Shown: piece by piece, positions 42,070 through 51,927 of the stretch
How the letters are laid out: each line of letters begins with the position of its first letter
How positions within the stretch are numbered: the stretch's first letter is position 1
Source of the DNA: Citrobacter sp. 18056
Lineage (GTDB): Bacteria > Pseudomonadota > Gammaproteobacteria > Enterobacterales > Enterobacteriaceae
Assembly (NCBI GenBank): GCA_902706235.1
Contig: CACSJR010000002.1
Coordinates: 310,001-374,000 of the forward strand
DNA: 64,000 nt
Direction of reading: 5' to 3'
The notes under the pieces: model-generated
The model's database searches: none
The model's input: the letters and a program-made list of their open reading frames with translations, nothing else
What the model was told of the DNA's origin: nothing
Translations under genes and position numbers: made by a program

Positions 42070-43578
42070 CTACGAGGCTAACGACAGTTCAGGCTTTCCC
42101 GCGTGTTGTACCAACCACTGTGCGACGCGAGATTGTTCTTCAGCATTGAGCCACATGCCCTGTTTGGTGCGGCGCCAGATGGCGTCGTCCAGGCGGCGGA
42201 CCCACTCGTGCTCCACCAGATAGCGCAGTTCAGCTTCATAAAACTCATGCCCGAAGTGCTCGCCTAAATCGGCAATCTCTTTTGCCTCGCCGAGGATCCA
42301 CTCGCTGTTGCTGCCATAGGTGCGCGCGAAATGACGCGCCATCCCTTCACTGATAAATGGATAACGACGGCGCAGCTTCGCGGCGTAATCGTCCCGGTCA
42401 TCGCCAATCTCACCGCCGGGCAGAATGGAGCCTTTGGTCCACGCCGGGCCGATGCCTTTGTAGTACGGCGTCAGTTTTTCCAGCGCGTGCTCTGCCAGCT
42501 TACGATAGGTCGTCAGTTTGCCGCCGAACACCGACAGCAGCGGCGCCTGACCATTCACATCATGAATATCGAGCGTGTAATCGCGGGTGATTGCCTGCGG
42601 AGAATCTGACTCATCGTCGCAAAGCGGGCGCACGCCGGAATAGGTCCAGGCAATATCGTCCCGGCTGAGCTGTTTCTTAAAGTGCGCATTGTGCACTTTC
42701 AGCAGATAGTTGATTTCACTCTCTTCGATTTCAACGTTTTTCGGATCGCCTTTGTACTCCACGTCGGTGGTGCCGATGATGGAAAATTCATCCATCCACG
42801 GGATCACAAACACGATGCGCTTATCTTCGTTTTGCAGGATGTAGGCCTGCTTCTGGGTATGCACGCGCGGCACCACGATGTGGCTGCCTTTAATCAGGCG
42901 AATGCCGTACGGCGACGGCAGATGCATTCCGTCATCAAAGAACTGTTTCACCCACGGGCCGGTAGCGTTCACCAGGCCGCGTGCCTGCCAGCTGAACGTC
43001 TCGCCGGTATCGATATCTTCCGCTTCGACAATCCACAAACCATTTTCACGGCGCGCAGATGTGGCGCGGGTGCGGGTCAGCACTTCGCCGCCTTTCTTCA
43101 CCACCATCTGGGCGTTGGCGAGCACCAGACGCGCATCGTCGACCCAGCAGTCGGAATATTCGAAACCGCGCACGATTTCCGGCTTTAGCACCGATTCTGT
43201 GCCAAAACGCAACCCGGTTGAACCCGGCAGGCTAGTGCGTTTACCGAGATGATCGTACATAAACAGGCCGATACGGATCATCCACGCCGGGCGCAGATGC
43301 GGGCGGTGTGGTAAACGAAAACGCATTGGGAAGGCGATGTGCGGGGCCATTTTCAGCAGCACTTCACGTTCGGCCAGCGCTTCGCTCACCAGGCGGAATT
43401 CGTAGTGTTCCAGGTAGCGCAGCCCCCCATGAATCAATTTGGAGCTGGCGCTCGACGTGGCACAGGCTAAATCCTGCGCTTCCAGCATCAGCACGGATAG
43501 ACCACGCCCTGCGGCGTCTGCCGCGATACCGGCACCGTTGATGCCACCGCCTATCACAATCAGATCTTTGGTTTCCAT
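42070..43578 (-). CDS. glpD: Aerobic glycerol-3-phosphate dehydrogenase GlpD
   Basis: Membrane-associated FAD enzyme oxidising sn-glycerol 3-phosphate to dihydroxyacetone phosphate and passing electrons to ubiquinone. The ATG at 43578 gives 502 residues (E. coli 501) and places the FAD motif IVIGGGINGAGIAADAAGRG at residues 7-26. The ATSSASSKLIHGGLRYLEHYEF block and C-terminal GMWLNAEEQSRVAQWL are typical. Divergent from glpEGR, with GlpR operators just upstream of the start. Confidence 0.97.
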   Translation of the reverse strand: METKDLIVIGGGINGAGIAADAAGRGLSVLMLEAQDLACATSSASSKLIHGGLRYLEHYEFRLVSEALAEREVLLKMAPHIAFPMRFRLPHRPHLRPAWMIRIGLFMYDHLGKRTSLPGSTGLRFGTESVLKPEIVRGFEYSDCWVDDARLVLANAQMVVKKGGEVLTRTRATSARRENGLWIVEAEDIDTGETFSWQARGLVNATGPWVKQFFDDGMHLPSPYGIRLIKGSHIVVPRVHTQKQAYILQNEDKRIVFVIPWMDEFSIIGTTDVEYKGDPKNVEIEESEINYLLKVHNAHFKKQLSRDDIAWTYSGVRPLCDDESDSPQAITRDYTLDIHDVNGQAPLLSVFGGKLTTYRKLAEHALEKLTPYYKGIGPAWTKGSILPGGEIGDDRDDYAAKLRRRYPFISEGMARHFARTYGSNSEWILGEAKEIADLGEHFGHEFYEAELRYLVEHEWVRRLDDAIWRRTKQGMWLNAEEQSRVAQWLVQHAGKPELSLAS

Positions 43579-43592
43579 GCTGCGCCCTCGTG

Positions 43593-43632
43593 CACTTTCG
43601 TTAAAGTTCATTAATGTTCGTTATCGCTCATA
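43593..43632 (-). promoter_or_regulatory. GlpR operators of glpD
   Basis: AATGTTCGTTATCGCTCATA (43613-43632) closely matches the GlpR operator WATGTTCGWTAWCGAACATW. A weaker match, ACTTTCGTTAAAGTTCATTA, sits at 43593-43612. The tandem sites lie 15-54 bases before the glpD start, where repression is known in E. coli. Confidence 0.8.
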
Positions 43633-43677
43633 TTAGCAAACAAACGCGCACTTGGTAACATCAAAAAAACATTTCAG

Positions 43678-43693
43678 AGTGATGCGTGTAACA
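43678..43693. promoter_or_regulatory. Candidate CRP site between glpD and glpE
   Basis: AGTGA-N6-TAACA, one mismatch in each half of TGTGA-N6-TCACA, in the divergent promoter region. Catabolite control of glpD is known; this exact site is a by-eye match. Confidence 0.5.
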
Positions 43694-43769
43694 AATTAGC
43701 GTTTCCCTGCCGTCACAAAGTACACTTGGCGGTAAACTTCTCCTCCCGGAATGAATGAAAGAGAGCACC

Positions 43770-44096
43770 ATGGATCAATTTGAATGTATTAACGTAGAAG
43801 AAGCCCATCAGAAACTGCATCAAGGACGGGCGGTGATGGTGGATATTCGCGATCCGCAGAGCTACGCGATGGGCCATACCCCGGGCGCGTTTCATCTGAC
43901 CAACGACACGCTGGGCGCGTTTATGCAGGATAACGATTTTGAAACGTCGGTGATGGTGATGTGCTATCACGGCAACAGCAGCAAAGGCGCGGCGCAGTAT
44001 CTGCTGCAACAGGGCTTTGACCAGGTCTACAGCGTGGACGGCGGCTTTGACGCCTGGCATCGTCATTTTCCGGCGGAAGTGGCACACGGTAACTGA
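43770..44096 (+). CDS. glpE: Thiosulfate sulfurtransferase GlpE
   Basis: Single-domain rhodanese transferring sulfane sulfur from thiosulfate to cyanide or thiols in the cytoplasm. The ATG at 43770 gives 108 residues as in E. coli. The active-site loop CYHGNSSKG starts with the catalytic C65. [13 protein letters not shown] is the rhodanese signature. First gene of glpEGR, divergent from glpD. Confidence 0.96.
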   Translation: MDQFECINVEEAHQKLHQGRAVMVDIRDPQSYAMGHTPGAFHLTNDTLGAFMQDNDFETSVMVMCYHGNSSKGAAQYLLQQGFDQVYSVDGGFDAWHRHFPAEVAHGN

Positions 44097-44140
44097 GCAG
44101 GTATACTGTCCTCTTTTGTGTGGAATAAGCGACGCTCCGT

Positions 44141-44971
44141 ATGTTGATGATCACCTCCTTTACTAACCCGCGCGTCGCCCAGGCGTTTGTGGACTACATG
44201 GCCACCCAGGGCGTAGTGCTGACGATTCAACAGCACACCCAAACCGACGTCTGGCTGGCTGACGAAAGCCAGGCAGCGCGGGTGCAAAACGAACTGGCTC
44301 GTTTTCTGGAAAATCCGGCTGACCCCCGTTATCTGGCGGCAAGCTGGGAATCCGGGCATACCAACAGCGGGCTGCACTACAATCGCTTTCCTTTTATCGC
44401 CACCCTGAAAAGCAATGCCGGGCCGTTGACCTGGCTCATTATGTGCGCCTGCATTCTGGTGTTTATTGTGATGAACGTGATGGGCGACCAGGCGGTCATG
44501 CTGTGGCTGGCGTGGCCGTATGATCCCTCACAGCAGTTCGAATTGTGGCGCTATTTTACCCATGCGTTTATGCACTTCTCGGTGATGCATATCCTCTTCA
44601 ACCTGTTATGGTGGTGGTATCTCGGCGGGATGGTGGAAAAGCGCATCGGCAGTGGAAAACTGCTGGTGATAACGGTAATCAGCGCCCTGTTAAGCGGCTT
44701 TATTCAGCATAAATTCAGCGGCCCGTGGTTCGGTGGTTTATCCGGCGTGGTATATGCGCTGATGGGTTATGCCTGGCTGCGCGGTGAGCGCGACCCGGAA
44801 AGCGGGATTTACCTGCAACGCGGGTTGATTATTTTTTCGGTTCTGTGGCTGGTTGTGGGCTGGTTGGATCTTTTCGGTATGTCGATTGCCAATGGCGCGC
44901 ACGTAACGGGCCTGGCAGTCGGGCTGGCGATGGCGTTTGCCGATACGCAGAATGTGCGAAAACGAACATAA
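44141..44971 (+). CDS. glpG: Rhomboid intramembrane serine protease GlpG
   Basis: Cleaves transmembrane segments of substrate proteins in the inner membrane. 276 residues. A small cytoplasmic N-terminal domain (1-90) is followed by six membrane helices. The catalytic dyad S201 in [11 protein letters not shown] and H254 in [11 protein letters not shown] is at exactly the E. coli numbers. [14 protein letters not shown] provides the oxyanion-side His and Asn. Confidence 0.97.
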   Translation: MLMITSFTNPRVAQAFVDYMATQGVVLTIQQHTQTDVWLADESQAARVQNELARFLENPADPRYLAASWESGHTNSGLHYNRFPFIATLKSNAGPLTWLIMCACILVFIVMNVMGDQAVMLWLAWPYDPSQQFELWRYFTHAFMHFSVMHILFNLLWWWYLGGMVEKRIGSGKLLVITVISALLSGFIQHKFSGPWFGGLSGVVYALMGYAWLRGERDPESGIYLQRGLIIFSVLWLVVGWLDLFGMSIANGAHVTGLAVGLAMAFADTQNVRKRT

Positions 44972-44989
44972 TAATTCCTGGGATCTTGC

Positions 44990-45748
44990 ATGAAACAAAC
45001 ACAACGTCATGACGCGATTATCGAGCTGGTAAAGAAACAGGGTTATGTCAGTACAGAAGAGTTGGTGGAACAGTTTGCCGTCAGCCCGCAGACGATTCGT
45101 CGCGATCTCAATGACCTGGCTGAGCAGAAGATGATCCTGCGCCACCACGGTGGGGCGGCATTGCCGTCCAGCGCGGTGAACACTTCATGGCAGGACCGAC
45201 GCGCCACGCAGGCGGCGGAAAAAGAGCGTATTGCCCGCAAAGTGGCGAGCCAAATCCCGAACGGTGCGGCGCTGTTTATTGATATCGGCACGACGCCAGA
45301 AGCGGTGGCCCATGCGCTGATGGAACATTCCGACCTGCGCATCGTGACCAACAACCTTAACGTCGCGAATACATTGATGGTGAAAGAGGATTTCCGCGTG
45401 ATCCTGGCAGGCGGCGAATTACGCAGCCGCGACGGCGGTATCATTGGTGAAGCGACCCTCGATTTCATCTCCCAGTTCCGCCTGGATTACGGCATTCTCG
45501 GCATCAGCGGGATCGACAGCGACGGTTCACTGCTGGAGTTTGATTATCATGAAGTGCGCACCAAGCGCGCGATCATTGAGAACTCGCGTCATGTGATGCT
45601 GGTGGTGGATCACTCGAAGTTTGGCCGTAATGCGATGGTGAATATGGGCAGCATCAGTCTGGTGGATGCGGTCTACACTGATGTGATGCCGCCGGCGGGA
45701 GTATTGAAGGTGATTGCCGAGAATAATATTCAGCTGGAGTTGTGCTGA
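44990..45748 (+). CDS. glpR: Glycerol-3-phosphate regulon repressor GlpR
   Basis: DeoR-family repressor of the glp regulon, induced by sn-glycerol 3-phosphate. 252 residues. N-terminal helix-turn-helix VSTEELVEQFAVSPQTIRRDLNDLAEQKMILRHHGGA (about 18-55), then a DeoR sensor domain with DIGTTPEAVAHAL and GILGISGIDSDGSLLEFD. The frame is intact here, whereas some E. coli K-12 strains carry a defective glpR. Last gene of glpEGR. Confidence 0.96.
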   Translation: MKQTQRHDAIIELVKKQGYVSTEELVEQFAVSPQTIRRDLNDLAEQKMILRHHGGAALPSSAVNTSWQDRRATQAAEKERIARKVASQIPNGAALFIDIGTTPEAVAHALMEHSDLRIVTNNLNVANTLMVKEDFRVILAGGELRSRDGGIIGEATLDFISQFRLDYGILGISGIDSDGSLLEFDYHEVRTKRAIIENSRHVMLVVDHSKFGRNAMVNMGSISLVDAVYTDVMPPAGVLKVIAENNIQLELC

Positions 45749-45799
45749 TAATATTCGCGGGAGCCGCTTGTTTCCTTTTATCGCAATATAAAACGTATT

Positions 45800-46216
45800 G
45801 TGGAACGGTTTCGTTCACTTCCACTCCTCAGTTTCTCTGTTACTCAGATGACGGTGAACGTGTAAAGGGGGCTCGCCGCCGCCCCCTTTACAATCCCGGC
45901 TCCCGGCAAAGAAAATCGCCGCTTCGCGGTACCCGTGACTTATTGCGTCTGGCTTTCGGGTCGGGCGCAGGTAACATCCCTGTAAGTCGCGCCCTCCGCC
46001 CGCATCCCTGCGGGCGGCCCCGGCCAGCCGCAAACGTCCCGGCGATTTTCAGCCGGACACAAGGTCAACACCCTCAGTTCCCTCTGGCACCGATTTCTAT
46101 TGCGGGGTCGCGGGGATTGATAAGGGGCGTGCGAAAACGCCCCTTATCTCGTTCACGTTCTGCGTGGGTTGCAGAAGGTATCGATCTGATGGTGAACGGA
46201 ACAATACCTCTAAACT
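45800..46216 (+). repeat. Structured dispersed repeat, copy B
   Basis: Second copy of the element at 30013-30429, same orientation. Terminal inverted repeats are GTTTCGTTCAC (45808-45818, one mismatch) and GTGAACGGAAC (46192-46202), again exactly 395 bp. Differences between copies are sparse and partly compensatory in the stems: the pair C30343-G30350 in copy A is T46130-A46137 here. It fills the gap between convergent glpR and malT. Confidence 0.8.
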
Positions 46217-46250
46217 CATCCGGCATCCGGCATCCGGCATCCGGCATCAC
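46217..46250. repeat. Tandem 7-bp repeat at the malT 3' end
   Basis: CATCCGG repeated four times plus a partial unit (46217-46250). It runs directly from the end of the structured repeat into the malT stop codon (46247-46249). GCCGGATG is a REP-like word; slippage could change the copy number. Confidence 0.85.
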
Positions 46251-48958
46251 GCCGCAGAAATATACCCCATCATTTTCAACAGCTTCTGCGCATGTTGTAC
46301 CGCATCCTGCCGATGCGCCACGCCAAGCTTCTGATACAAATTACGGATATGCGTCTTAATTGTCGTCGCCGCCACGTCAAGCTCACCGGCTATCTGGTCA
46401 TTGCTGTAACCTGAATAAATCAGCCCTAACACCTGCCATTCGCGTTGGGTCAGTGGGCTGGTACGGATAAGCTCCGGCACTTCCGGATGAGTCAGCAAAC
46501 GTTCCACGAAGTTCTCATCAAAATGCGCAAACTTGTGGCGATGGTGCTGATTAATCTCACGCAAAATACGCTGAGCACGATGCTGTTCAAGCTCTGGCAG
46601 CATATTGAGTTGCAGCAGCTGACGCAGTTGTTGCGCCATCGCTTCGCCTTCAATCACGAAATGACTGATAAACCCGGTGCGGTTGGACAGCGTCAGCGCT
46701 TCCATCAACACGCGCTGAGCGTCATTTTTCTTATTCGACTGCCAGTACAGCTGGTTGAGCAACAGCAGGTTACGGTTGAGATCGCTCATCAGACGCAGAT
46801 CCCGCGCGTTCTCGTTGAGTTCTTCCAACACCATTTCCGCCGAGTCGAATTCGCCGAGCAGGATTTGCGCCCGGGCGATGTTGCGCCATTGGCTTTGCAG
46901 GAAATGGTTATTGGCAAAGGCTGGCTTTGGCGTATGGCGCAGCCAGTTGGCCGCCGATTTTTTATCGCCAATCATCTGCCAGTAAATCACTCGCACTTTA
47001 TCGGCGTTCGATACCCAGTCGCTGTGGTACTGTCCGTTGCCGAGCAGGTTTTCAAGGCGATTCAGGTGATTCCGTGCATTGTCCAAATCACCGCGCGCCA
47101 GCGAACTTTGCACCAGCAGCGCGAGGCACTGTAATTGTTGTTGTGGCTGATAGGTCGCCAGCACGTCCATTCCGTGACGAGCGCTCTGCTCGGCTTCATC
47201 GAGACGCGCCCAGGCCCACAGCAGCTGCGCGCGAATGCGCAACAGGAATTCGTGCATTGGCAGCTGTTCCAGATGCTGTTCGCGGATTAGCTGGAACGCT
47301 TTTTCCTGAGTTTCCCAGGCGGCTTGTAAAAAGCCCTGCGCAAACAGAATCTCACTTTGCTGGATCAGGCTCCAAAGTGCGTAATGCCAGACTTCGTGGC
47401 GACGCGCCATTTGTTCGGTTTGCTGCATCACTGCCAGCGATTTGCTGAGTTTGCCCTGACAGTGCAGCACTTCCCCGTGAACGGAGGTCGCCACGATACG
47501 GCTGTAGAAGCTCGCCAGCGGCAATTCGTCGAGCGCTACCATTGCCAGGCGTTCGGCTTCGTCCGGGTCACCGTCGTTGATCGCTACTTGCGCACGCAGT
47601 GCGTTGAAATCCGCGTGCAGCGTGGCGTCCATTTCGGCGCTCATCTCTTCTTCGGCTCGGGCGAGCAGGGTGTTTACTTCGCTGTAGCGATGCTGGCTCT
47701 GCATCAACCACGCCTGCAACAGTACCAGGCGCGGATTTTCCAACAGACTGTCCCATGGCAGAGCGGCCAGGGATTCTTCCAGCAGCGCCAGTTCACTGTG
47801 ATGGAACAGGCCCCACGCGTGATTAAGCAGGATATCGCGCAGCATATTGGCATCATCCGCCGACAGCGCATGGTGAATGGCTTCGCTCGGGAAGCCTTGC
47901 GCCATCCAGCTTTCTGCTGCACTACGGTGAATATCAGGCAATTCGGTAGCGAGCTCCCACTGGCAGCGCTGACGCAGGAAACTGCCGAACAGCGGGTGGA
48001 AGCTAAACCATTCGCCGGTATTGTCCATACGTTGCAGGAACAAGCCCTGACGCTCAATTTCTTCCAGCCGCATCTGGCCGTTTTCTTCGCCGGTCACGCG
48101 CACGATCAGCGCATCGTTCATTGAACGCAGCAGCGAGCTTTTCAGCAGAAAATGACGGGTGGAGATATCGACGTTATCCAGCACTTCATCCACCAGATAA
48201 TCGGACAAATGGCTGGCGTTAATGCCCGCCAGACGGCGCGCGGAATGGTGCGCGGCGCTGTTATTCTGTCTAGCAGAGAGGGCGATAAGCTGCAACGCCG
48301 TGGCCCATCCGGCAACGTCGTCACACATGCGGCTGCTTTCTGTGGCTTCAATCGGTGAGGTCAGGCGACAGTCGAAAAACTGCTTCGCTTCCTGATGATT
48401 GAACGCCAGTTGCTGGCTGCCAATCTCCAGCAACTGATCGCGCACGCGCAGATTGGCAATTCCGAGCTGCGGTAAATTGCGCGACAGCACCACCAGAGTC
48501 ATGTTTTCCGGCTGATGGCGCAGGAAAAATCGCATCGCGTCGTGGATAACCGGATTGCTTATCAGATGATAATCATCAATGACCAGCAGCAGCGGGCGCT
48601 GCCAGGCGTTGAGTTCGATAAACAGCTGGGCGAACAGCGAGGTCAGACTGGCATATTGCCGCTTCTGCACCATGGTTTCGCTGGCCGTGCAATGACCGCC
48701 TGTCGCCTGCTGAACGGCGGCAATCAGATAGCTTGCAAAACGTTCCTGCTGGTTATCTCCGTCATCCAGAGAAAACCAACCCAGATCGCTTTTCCCTGCT
48801 GCCCACTGTGAAATGAGAGTGGTTTTCCCGTAACCAGCTGGGCTTGTTACCAGCGCAAGACGGTAATTGTTCGCGCCGGAAAGTTTCGCCAGTAGCCGGT
48901 CGCGAACCACGGTGTGTTCAAGACGGACGGGACGACTTAATTTGGACGGAATCAACAT
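46247..48958 (-). CDS. malT: Maltose regulon activator MalT
   Basis: STAND-class ATPase activator, switched on by maltotriose and ATP, that binds MalT boxes of mal promoters. 903 residues (E. coli 901). Walker [16 protein letters not shown] is near residues 38-52 and Walker B LVIDDYHL near 125-132. A central superhelical repeat domain senses maltotriose. The C-terminal LuxR-type helix-turn-helix is [35 protein letters not shown]. The C-terminus ends MGYISAA, two residues longer than K-12. Confidence 0.97.
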   Translation of the reverse strand: MLIPSKLSRPVRLEHTVVRDRLLAKLSGANNYRLALVTSPAGYGKTTLISQWAAGKSDLGWFSLDDGDNQQERFASYLIAAVQQATGGHCTASETMVQKRQYASLTSLFAQLFIELNAWQRPLLLVIDDYHLISNPVIHDAMRFFLRHQPENMTLVVLSRNLPQLGIANLRVRDQLLEIGSQQLAFNHQEAKQFFDCRLTSPIEATESSRMCDDVAGWATALQLIALSARQNNSAAHHSARRLAGINASHLSDYLVDEVLDNVDISTRHFLLKSSLLRSMNDALIVRVTGEENGQMRLEEIERQGLFLQRMDNTGEWFSFHPLFGSFLRQRCQWELATELPDIHRSAAESWMAQGFPSEAIHHALSADDANMLRDILLNHAWGLFHHSELALLEESLAALPWDSLLENPRLVLLQAWLMQSQHRYSEVNTLLARAEEEMSAEMDATLHADFNALRAQVAINDGDPDEAERLAMVALDELPLASFYSRIVATSVHGEVLHCQGKLSKSLAVMQQTEQMARRHEVWHYALWSLIQQSEILFAQGFLQAAWETQEKAFQLIREQHLEQLPMHEFLLRIRAQLLWAWARLDEAEQSARHGMDVLATYQPQQQLQCLALLVQSSLARGDLDNARNHLNRLENLLGNGQYHSDWVSNADKVRVIYWQMIGDKKSAANWLRHTPKPAFANNHFLQSQWRNIARAQILLGEFDSAEMVLEELNENARDLRLMSDLNRNLLLLNQLYWQSNKKNDAQRVLMEALTLSNRTGFISHFVIEGEAMAQQLRQLLQLNMLPELEQHRAQRILREINQHHRHKFAHFDENFVERLLTHPEVPELIRTSPLTQREWQVLGLIYSGYSNDQIAGELDVAATTIKTHIRNLYQKLGVAHRQDAVQHAQKLLKMMGYISAA

Positions 48959-49080
48959 AGGTATATCACTTCACTGTGAGAGTAAGAGTTTGTTTTTTTT
49001 CGCGCTTCGTAATTAATGTCTATTAAATTCGGACATATGCTTAATTATTGCAAGTTATGTCCGATTTTAATGCTTATGAT

Positions 49081-49096
49081 TTTGCACTGCGTCACA
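49081..49096 (-). promoter_or_regulatory. CRP site upstream of malT
   Basis: On the minus strand TGTGA-CGCAGT-GCAAA, set in TTGTGACGCAGTGCAAAATC. This is almost identical to the known E. coli malT CRP site and lies about 125 bases before the start codon. Confidence 0.8.
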
Positions 49097-49421
49097 AATC
49101 TTAATGAAGAATAATTATATCGACTGAAACCGGTGCCAGTGCGCGTGGAGACTGGGTTCCTCAGTTTGTTAAAAAGAGGCGAAAACTAATTTGTGTGAAT
49201 GCGTTTTTCCTCATCCAGATAAATTTAAAGTGACGTTTTATCATTAAATTTTCATTTCGAATGAAGGGGCTTTGCGGAGTTATTATTACACGTAAGTAAT
49301 CATTTCCACCCTTACATATAATTTGCAAAACGTCTTTTCACTTTCCTGGTCCCAACGGTGTAAAACTGAGCAGAACCGCCGTAAACGGCTACCGTTATAG
49401 TGGCGAAGATCACACTTTTCG

Positions 49422-49466
49422 CTCATCCCTGCTACTCCTCCCTGGCTAATGCCCGCCGGGATGAGG
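49422..49466. promoter_or_regulatory. MalT boxes of the malPQ promoter
   Basis: Three matches to the MalT core GGAKGA. On the minus strand AGGGATGAG (49422-49430) and GGGAGGAG (49435-49442) form a 13-bp-spaced direct repeat. On the plus strand GGGATGAGG lies at 49458-49466, though it may be within the leader. The pair fits the MalT activation sites upstream of malP. Confidence 0.7.
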
Positions 49467-49527
49467 ACGTTAAACAGGTAGCCAGGCACACTAGCGCCAA
49501 CGTTTTAGCTAACAGGATTGGATCCTT

Positions 49528-51918
49528 ATGTCACAGCCGACCTTCGATAAAGCACAGTTTCAGGCTGCACTGACTCGTCAGTGGCAGCGATACGGTTTGC
49601 AGGCCGCAAGCGAAATGACTCAGCATCAGTGGTGGCAAGCGGTGAGCGGCGCGCTGGCAGAACTGCTGGCGGCTCAGCCTGCCGCGAAACCAGAGAAAAA
49701 ACAGCGTCACGTCAACTATATCTCGATGGAGTTTCTGATCGGTCGCCTGACAGGCAACAACCTGCTGAACCTCGGCTGGTATCAGGACGTGAGCACTGCG
49801 CTGAAAGATCACGACATCACGCTGACGGACCTGCTGGAAGAAGAGACGGACCCGGCGCTGGGTAACGGTGGTCTGGGGCGTCTGGCGGCCTGTTTCCTCG
49901 ATTCCATGGCGACCGTTGGCCAGTCGGCGACGGGTTACGGTCTGAACTATCAATACGGTCTGTTCCGTCAGTCGTTTGCCGACGGCCAGCAGATGGAAGC
50001 CCCGGATGACTGGCATCGCAACAGCTATCCGTGGTTCCGCCACAATGCTGCGCTGGATGTGCAGGTTGGGATTGGCGGTAAAGTGGTGAAAGACGACTGG
50101 CAGCCAGCGTTCACACTGGTCGGTCAGGCGTGGGATCTGCCGGTGCTGGGTTACCGGAACGGCGTGGCACAACCGCTGCGTTTATGGCAGGCGACCCACG
50201 CGCACCCGTTCAACCTGACCAAATTCAACGACGGCGATTTCTTGCGTGCAGAACAGCAGGGCATCGACGCCGAAAAACTGACTAAAGTGCTGTACCCGAA
50301 CGACAACCATCTGGCGGGTAAAAAGCTGCGCCTGATGCAGCAGTATTTCCAGTGCGCCTGTTCGGTAGCGGATATTCTGCGTCGTCATCATCTGGCGGGC
50401 CGTAAAATTGCCGACCTGCCGAAGTTTGAGGTGATTCAGCTCAACGACACGCACCCGACAATTGCCATTCCTGAACTACTGCGCGTGCTGCTCGACGAGC
50501 ATCAGATGAGCTGGGACGATGCATGGGCCATCACCAGCAAAACCTTCGCCTACACCAACCACACTTTGATGCCAGAAGCGCTCGAATGCTGGGATGAGAA
50601 ACTGGTGAAAGCGCTGCTGCCGCGTCACATGCAAATCATCAATGAGATCAACACCCGTTTCAAAACGCTGGTCGACAACACCTGGCCAGGCGACGCCGCA
50701 GTGTGGGCGAAACTCGCGGTGGTACACGACAAGCAGGTGCGCATGGCCAACATGTGTGTGGTGAGCGGCTTTGCGGTCAACGGCGTCGCGGCGCTGCATT
50801 CTGATTTGGTGGTGAAGGACCTGTTCCCGGAATATCACCAGCTGTGGCCGAACAAATTCCACAACGTCACCAACGGCATTACGCCACGTCGCTGGATCAA
50901 GCAGTGCAATCCGGCGCTGGCGGCGTTGTTCGATAAGCATCTGAAGAAAGAGTGGGCCAACGATCTCGACCAGCTAATCAACCTGGAAAAATACGCCGAC
51001 GACGCCAAATTCCGCAAAACCTGGCGTGATATCAAGCTCGCCAATAAGCAGCGTCTGGCGGAGTTTGTAAAGCATCGTACCGGCATTGAAATCAATCCGG
51101 CGGCGATTTTTGATATTCAGATCAAGCGCCTGCACGAATACAAACGTCAACATCTCAATCTGCTGCACATTCTGGCACTGTACAAAGAAATCCGTGAAAA
51201 CCCGCAGGCAGACCGCGTGCCGCGCGTGTTCTTGTTCGGGGCGAAAGCCGCGCCGGGTTACTACCTGGCGAAGAACATCATTTTTGCTATCAACAAAGTG
51301 GCCGATGTGGTGAACAATGACCCGAAAGTCGGCGACAAATTGAAAGTGGTGTTCCTGCCGGACTACTGCGTATCGGCGGCTGAAGTGATGATCCCGGCGG
51401 CGGATGTGTCTGAACAAATTTCTACCGCGGGCAAAGAGGCCTCCGGCACCGGCAACATGAAGCTGGCGCTGAATGGCGCGCTGACCGTCGGCACGCTCGA
51501 TGGTGCGAACGTCGAAATTGCCGAGCAGGTTGGCGACGAAAACATCTTCATCTTCGGCCACACCGTCGAACAAGTGAAAGCGCTGAAGGCCAAAGGCTAC
51601 GACCCCGTGAAATGGCGTAAGAAAGACAAAGTGCTGGATGCGGTGCTGAAAGAGCTGGAAAGCGGCAAGTACAGCGATGGCGACAAGCACGCGTTTGACC
51701 AGATGCTGCACAGCATGGGCAAACAGGGCGGCGACCCGTATCTGGTGATGGCTGATTTCGCGGCGTACGTTGACGCGCAGAAACAGGTAGATGTGCTGTA
51801 CCGTGACCAGGAAGCCTGGACGCGCGCGACGATTCTCAACTCTGCCCGCTGTGGGATGTTCAGTTCCGACCGTTCAATCCGTGATTATCAGAGCCGTATC
51901 TGGCAGGCAAAACGTTAA
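49528..51918 (+). CDS. malP: Maltodextrin phosphorylase MalP
   Basis: Phosphorolysis of maltodextrins to glucose 1-phosphate in the cytoplasm. 796 residues (E. coli 797). [18 protein letters not shown] near residue 112; PLP lysine K645 in [44 protein letters not shown] near 530. MalT-dependent. malQ starts nine bases after the stop, behind a GGAA-type site. Confidence 0.97.
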   Translation: MSQPTFDKAQFQAALTRQWQRYGLQAASEMTQHQWWQAVSGALAELLAAQPAAKPEKKQRHVNYISMEFLIGRLTGNNLLNLGWYQDVSTALKDHDITLTDLLEEETDPALGNGGLGRLAACFLDSMATVGQSATGYGLNYQYGLFRQSFADGQQMEAPDDWHRNSYPWFRHNAALDVQVGIGGKVVKDDWQPAFTLVGQAWDLPVLGYRNGVAQPLRLWQATHAHPFNLTKFNDGDFLRAEQQGIDAEKLTKVLYPNDNHLAGKKLRLMQQYFQCACSVADILRRHHLAGRKIADLPKFEVIQLNDTHPTIAIPELLRVLLDEHQMSWDDAWAITSKTFAYTNHTLMPEALECWDEKLVKALLPRHMQIINEINTRFKTLVDNTWPGDAAVWAKLAVVHDKQVRMANMCVVSGFAVNGVAALHSDLVVKDLFPEYHQLWPNKFHNVTNGITPRRWIKQCNPALAALFDKHLKKEWANDLDQLINLEKYADDAKFRKTWRDIKLANKQRLAEFVKHRTGIEINPAAIFDIQIKRLHEYKRQHLNLLHILALYKEIRENPQADRVPRVFLFGAKAAPGYYLAKNIIFAINKVADVVNNDPKVGDKLKVVFLPDYCVSAAEVMIPAADVSEQISTAGKEASGTGNMKLALNGALTVGTLDGANVEIAEQVGDENIFIFGHTVEQVKALKAKGYDPVKWRKKDKVLDAVLKELESGKYSDGDKHAFDQMLHSMGKQGGDPYLVMADFAAYVDAQKQVDVLYRDQEAWTRATILNSARCGMFSSDRSIRDYQSRIWQAKR

Positions 51919-51927
51919 GGGAACGCA

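Larger units (their letters stand above)
48959..49527. other. Non-coding malT-malP divergent region
   Basis: 569 bp without a gene, AT-rich in the half next to malT (about 49000-49320). It contains the malT promoter with a CRP site and the malPQ promoter with MalT boxes. Nothing else is recognised. Confidence 0.7.

Noticed and set aside
46217-46250. CRISPR-like short repeats
   Set aside because: Units are contiguous 7-mers with no spacers and no cas genes are nearby.
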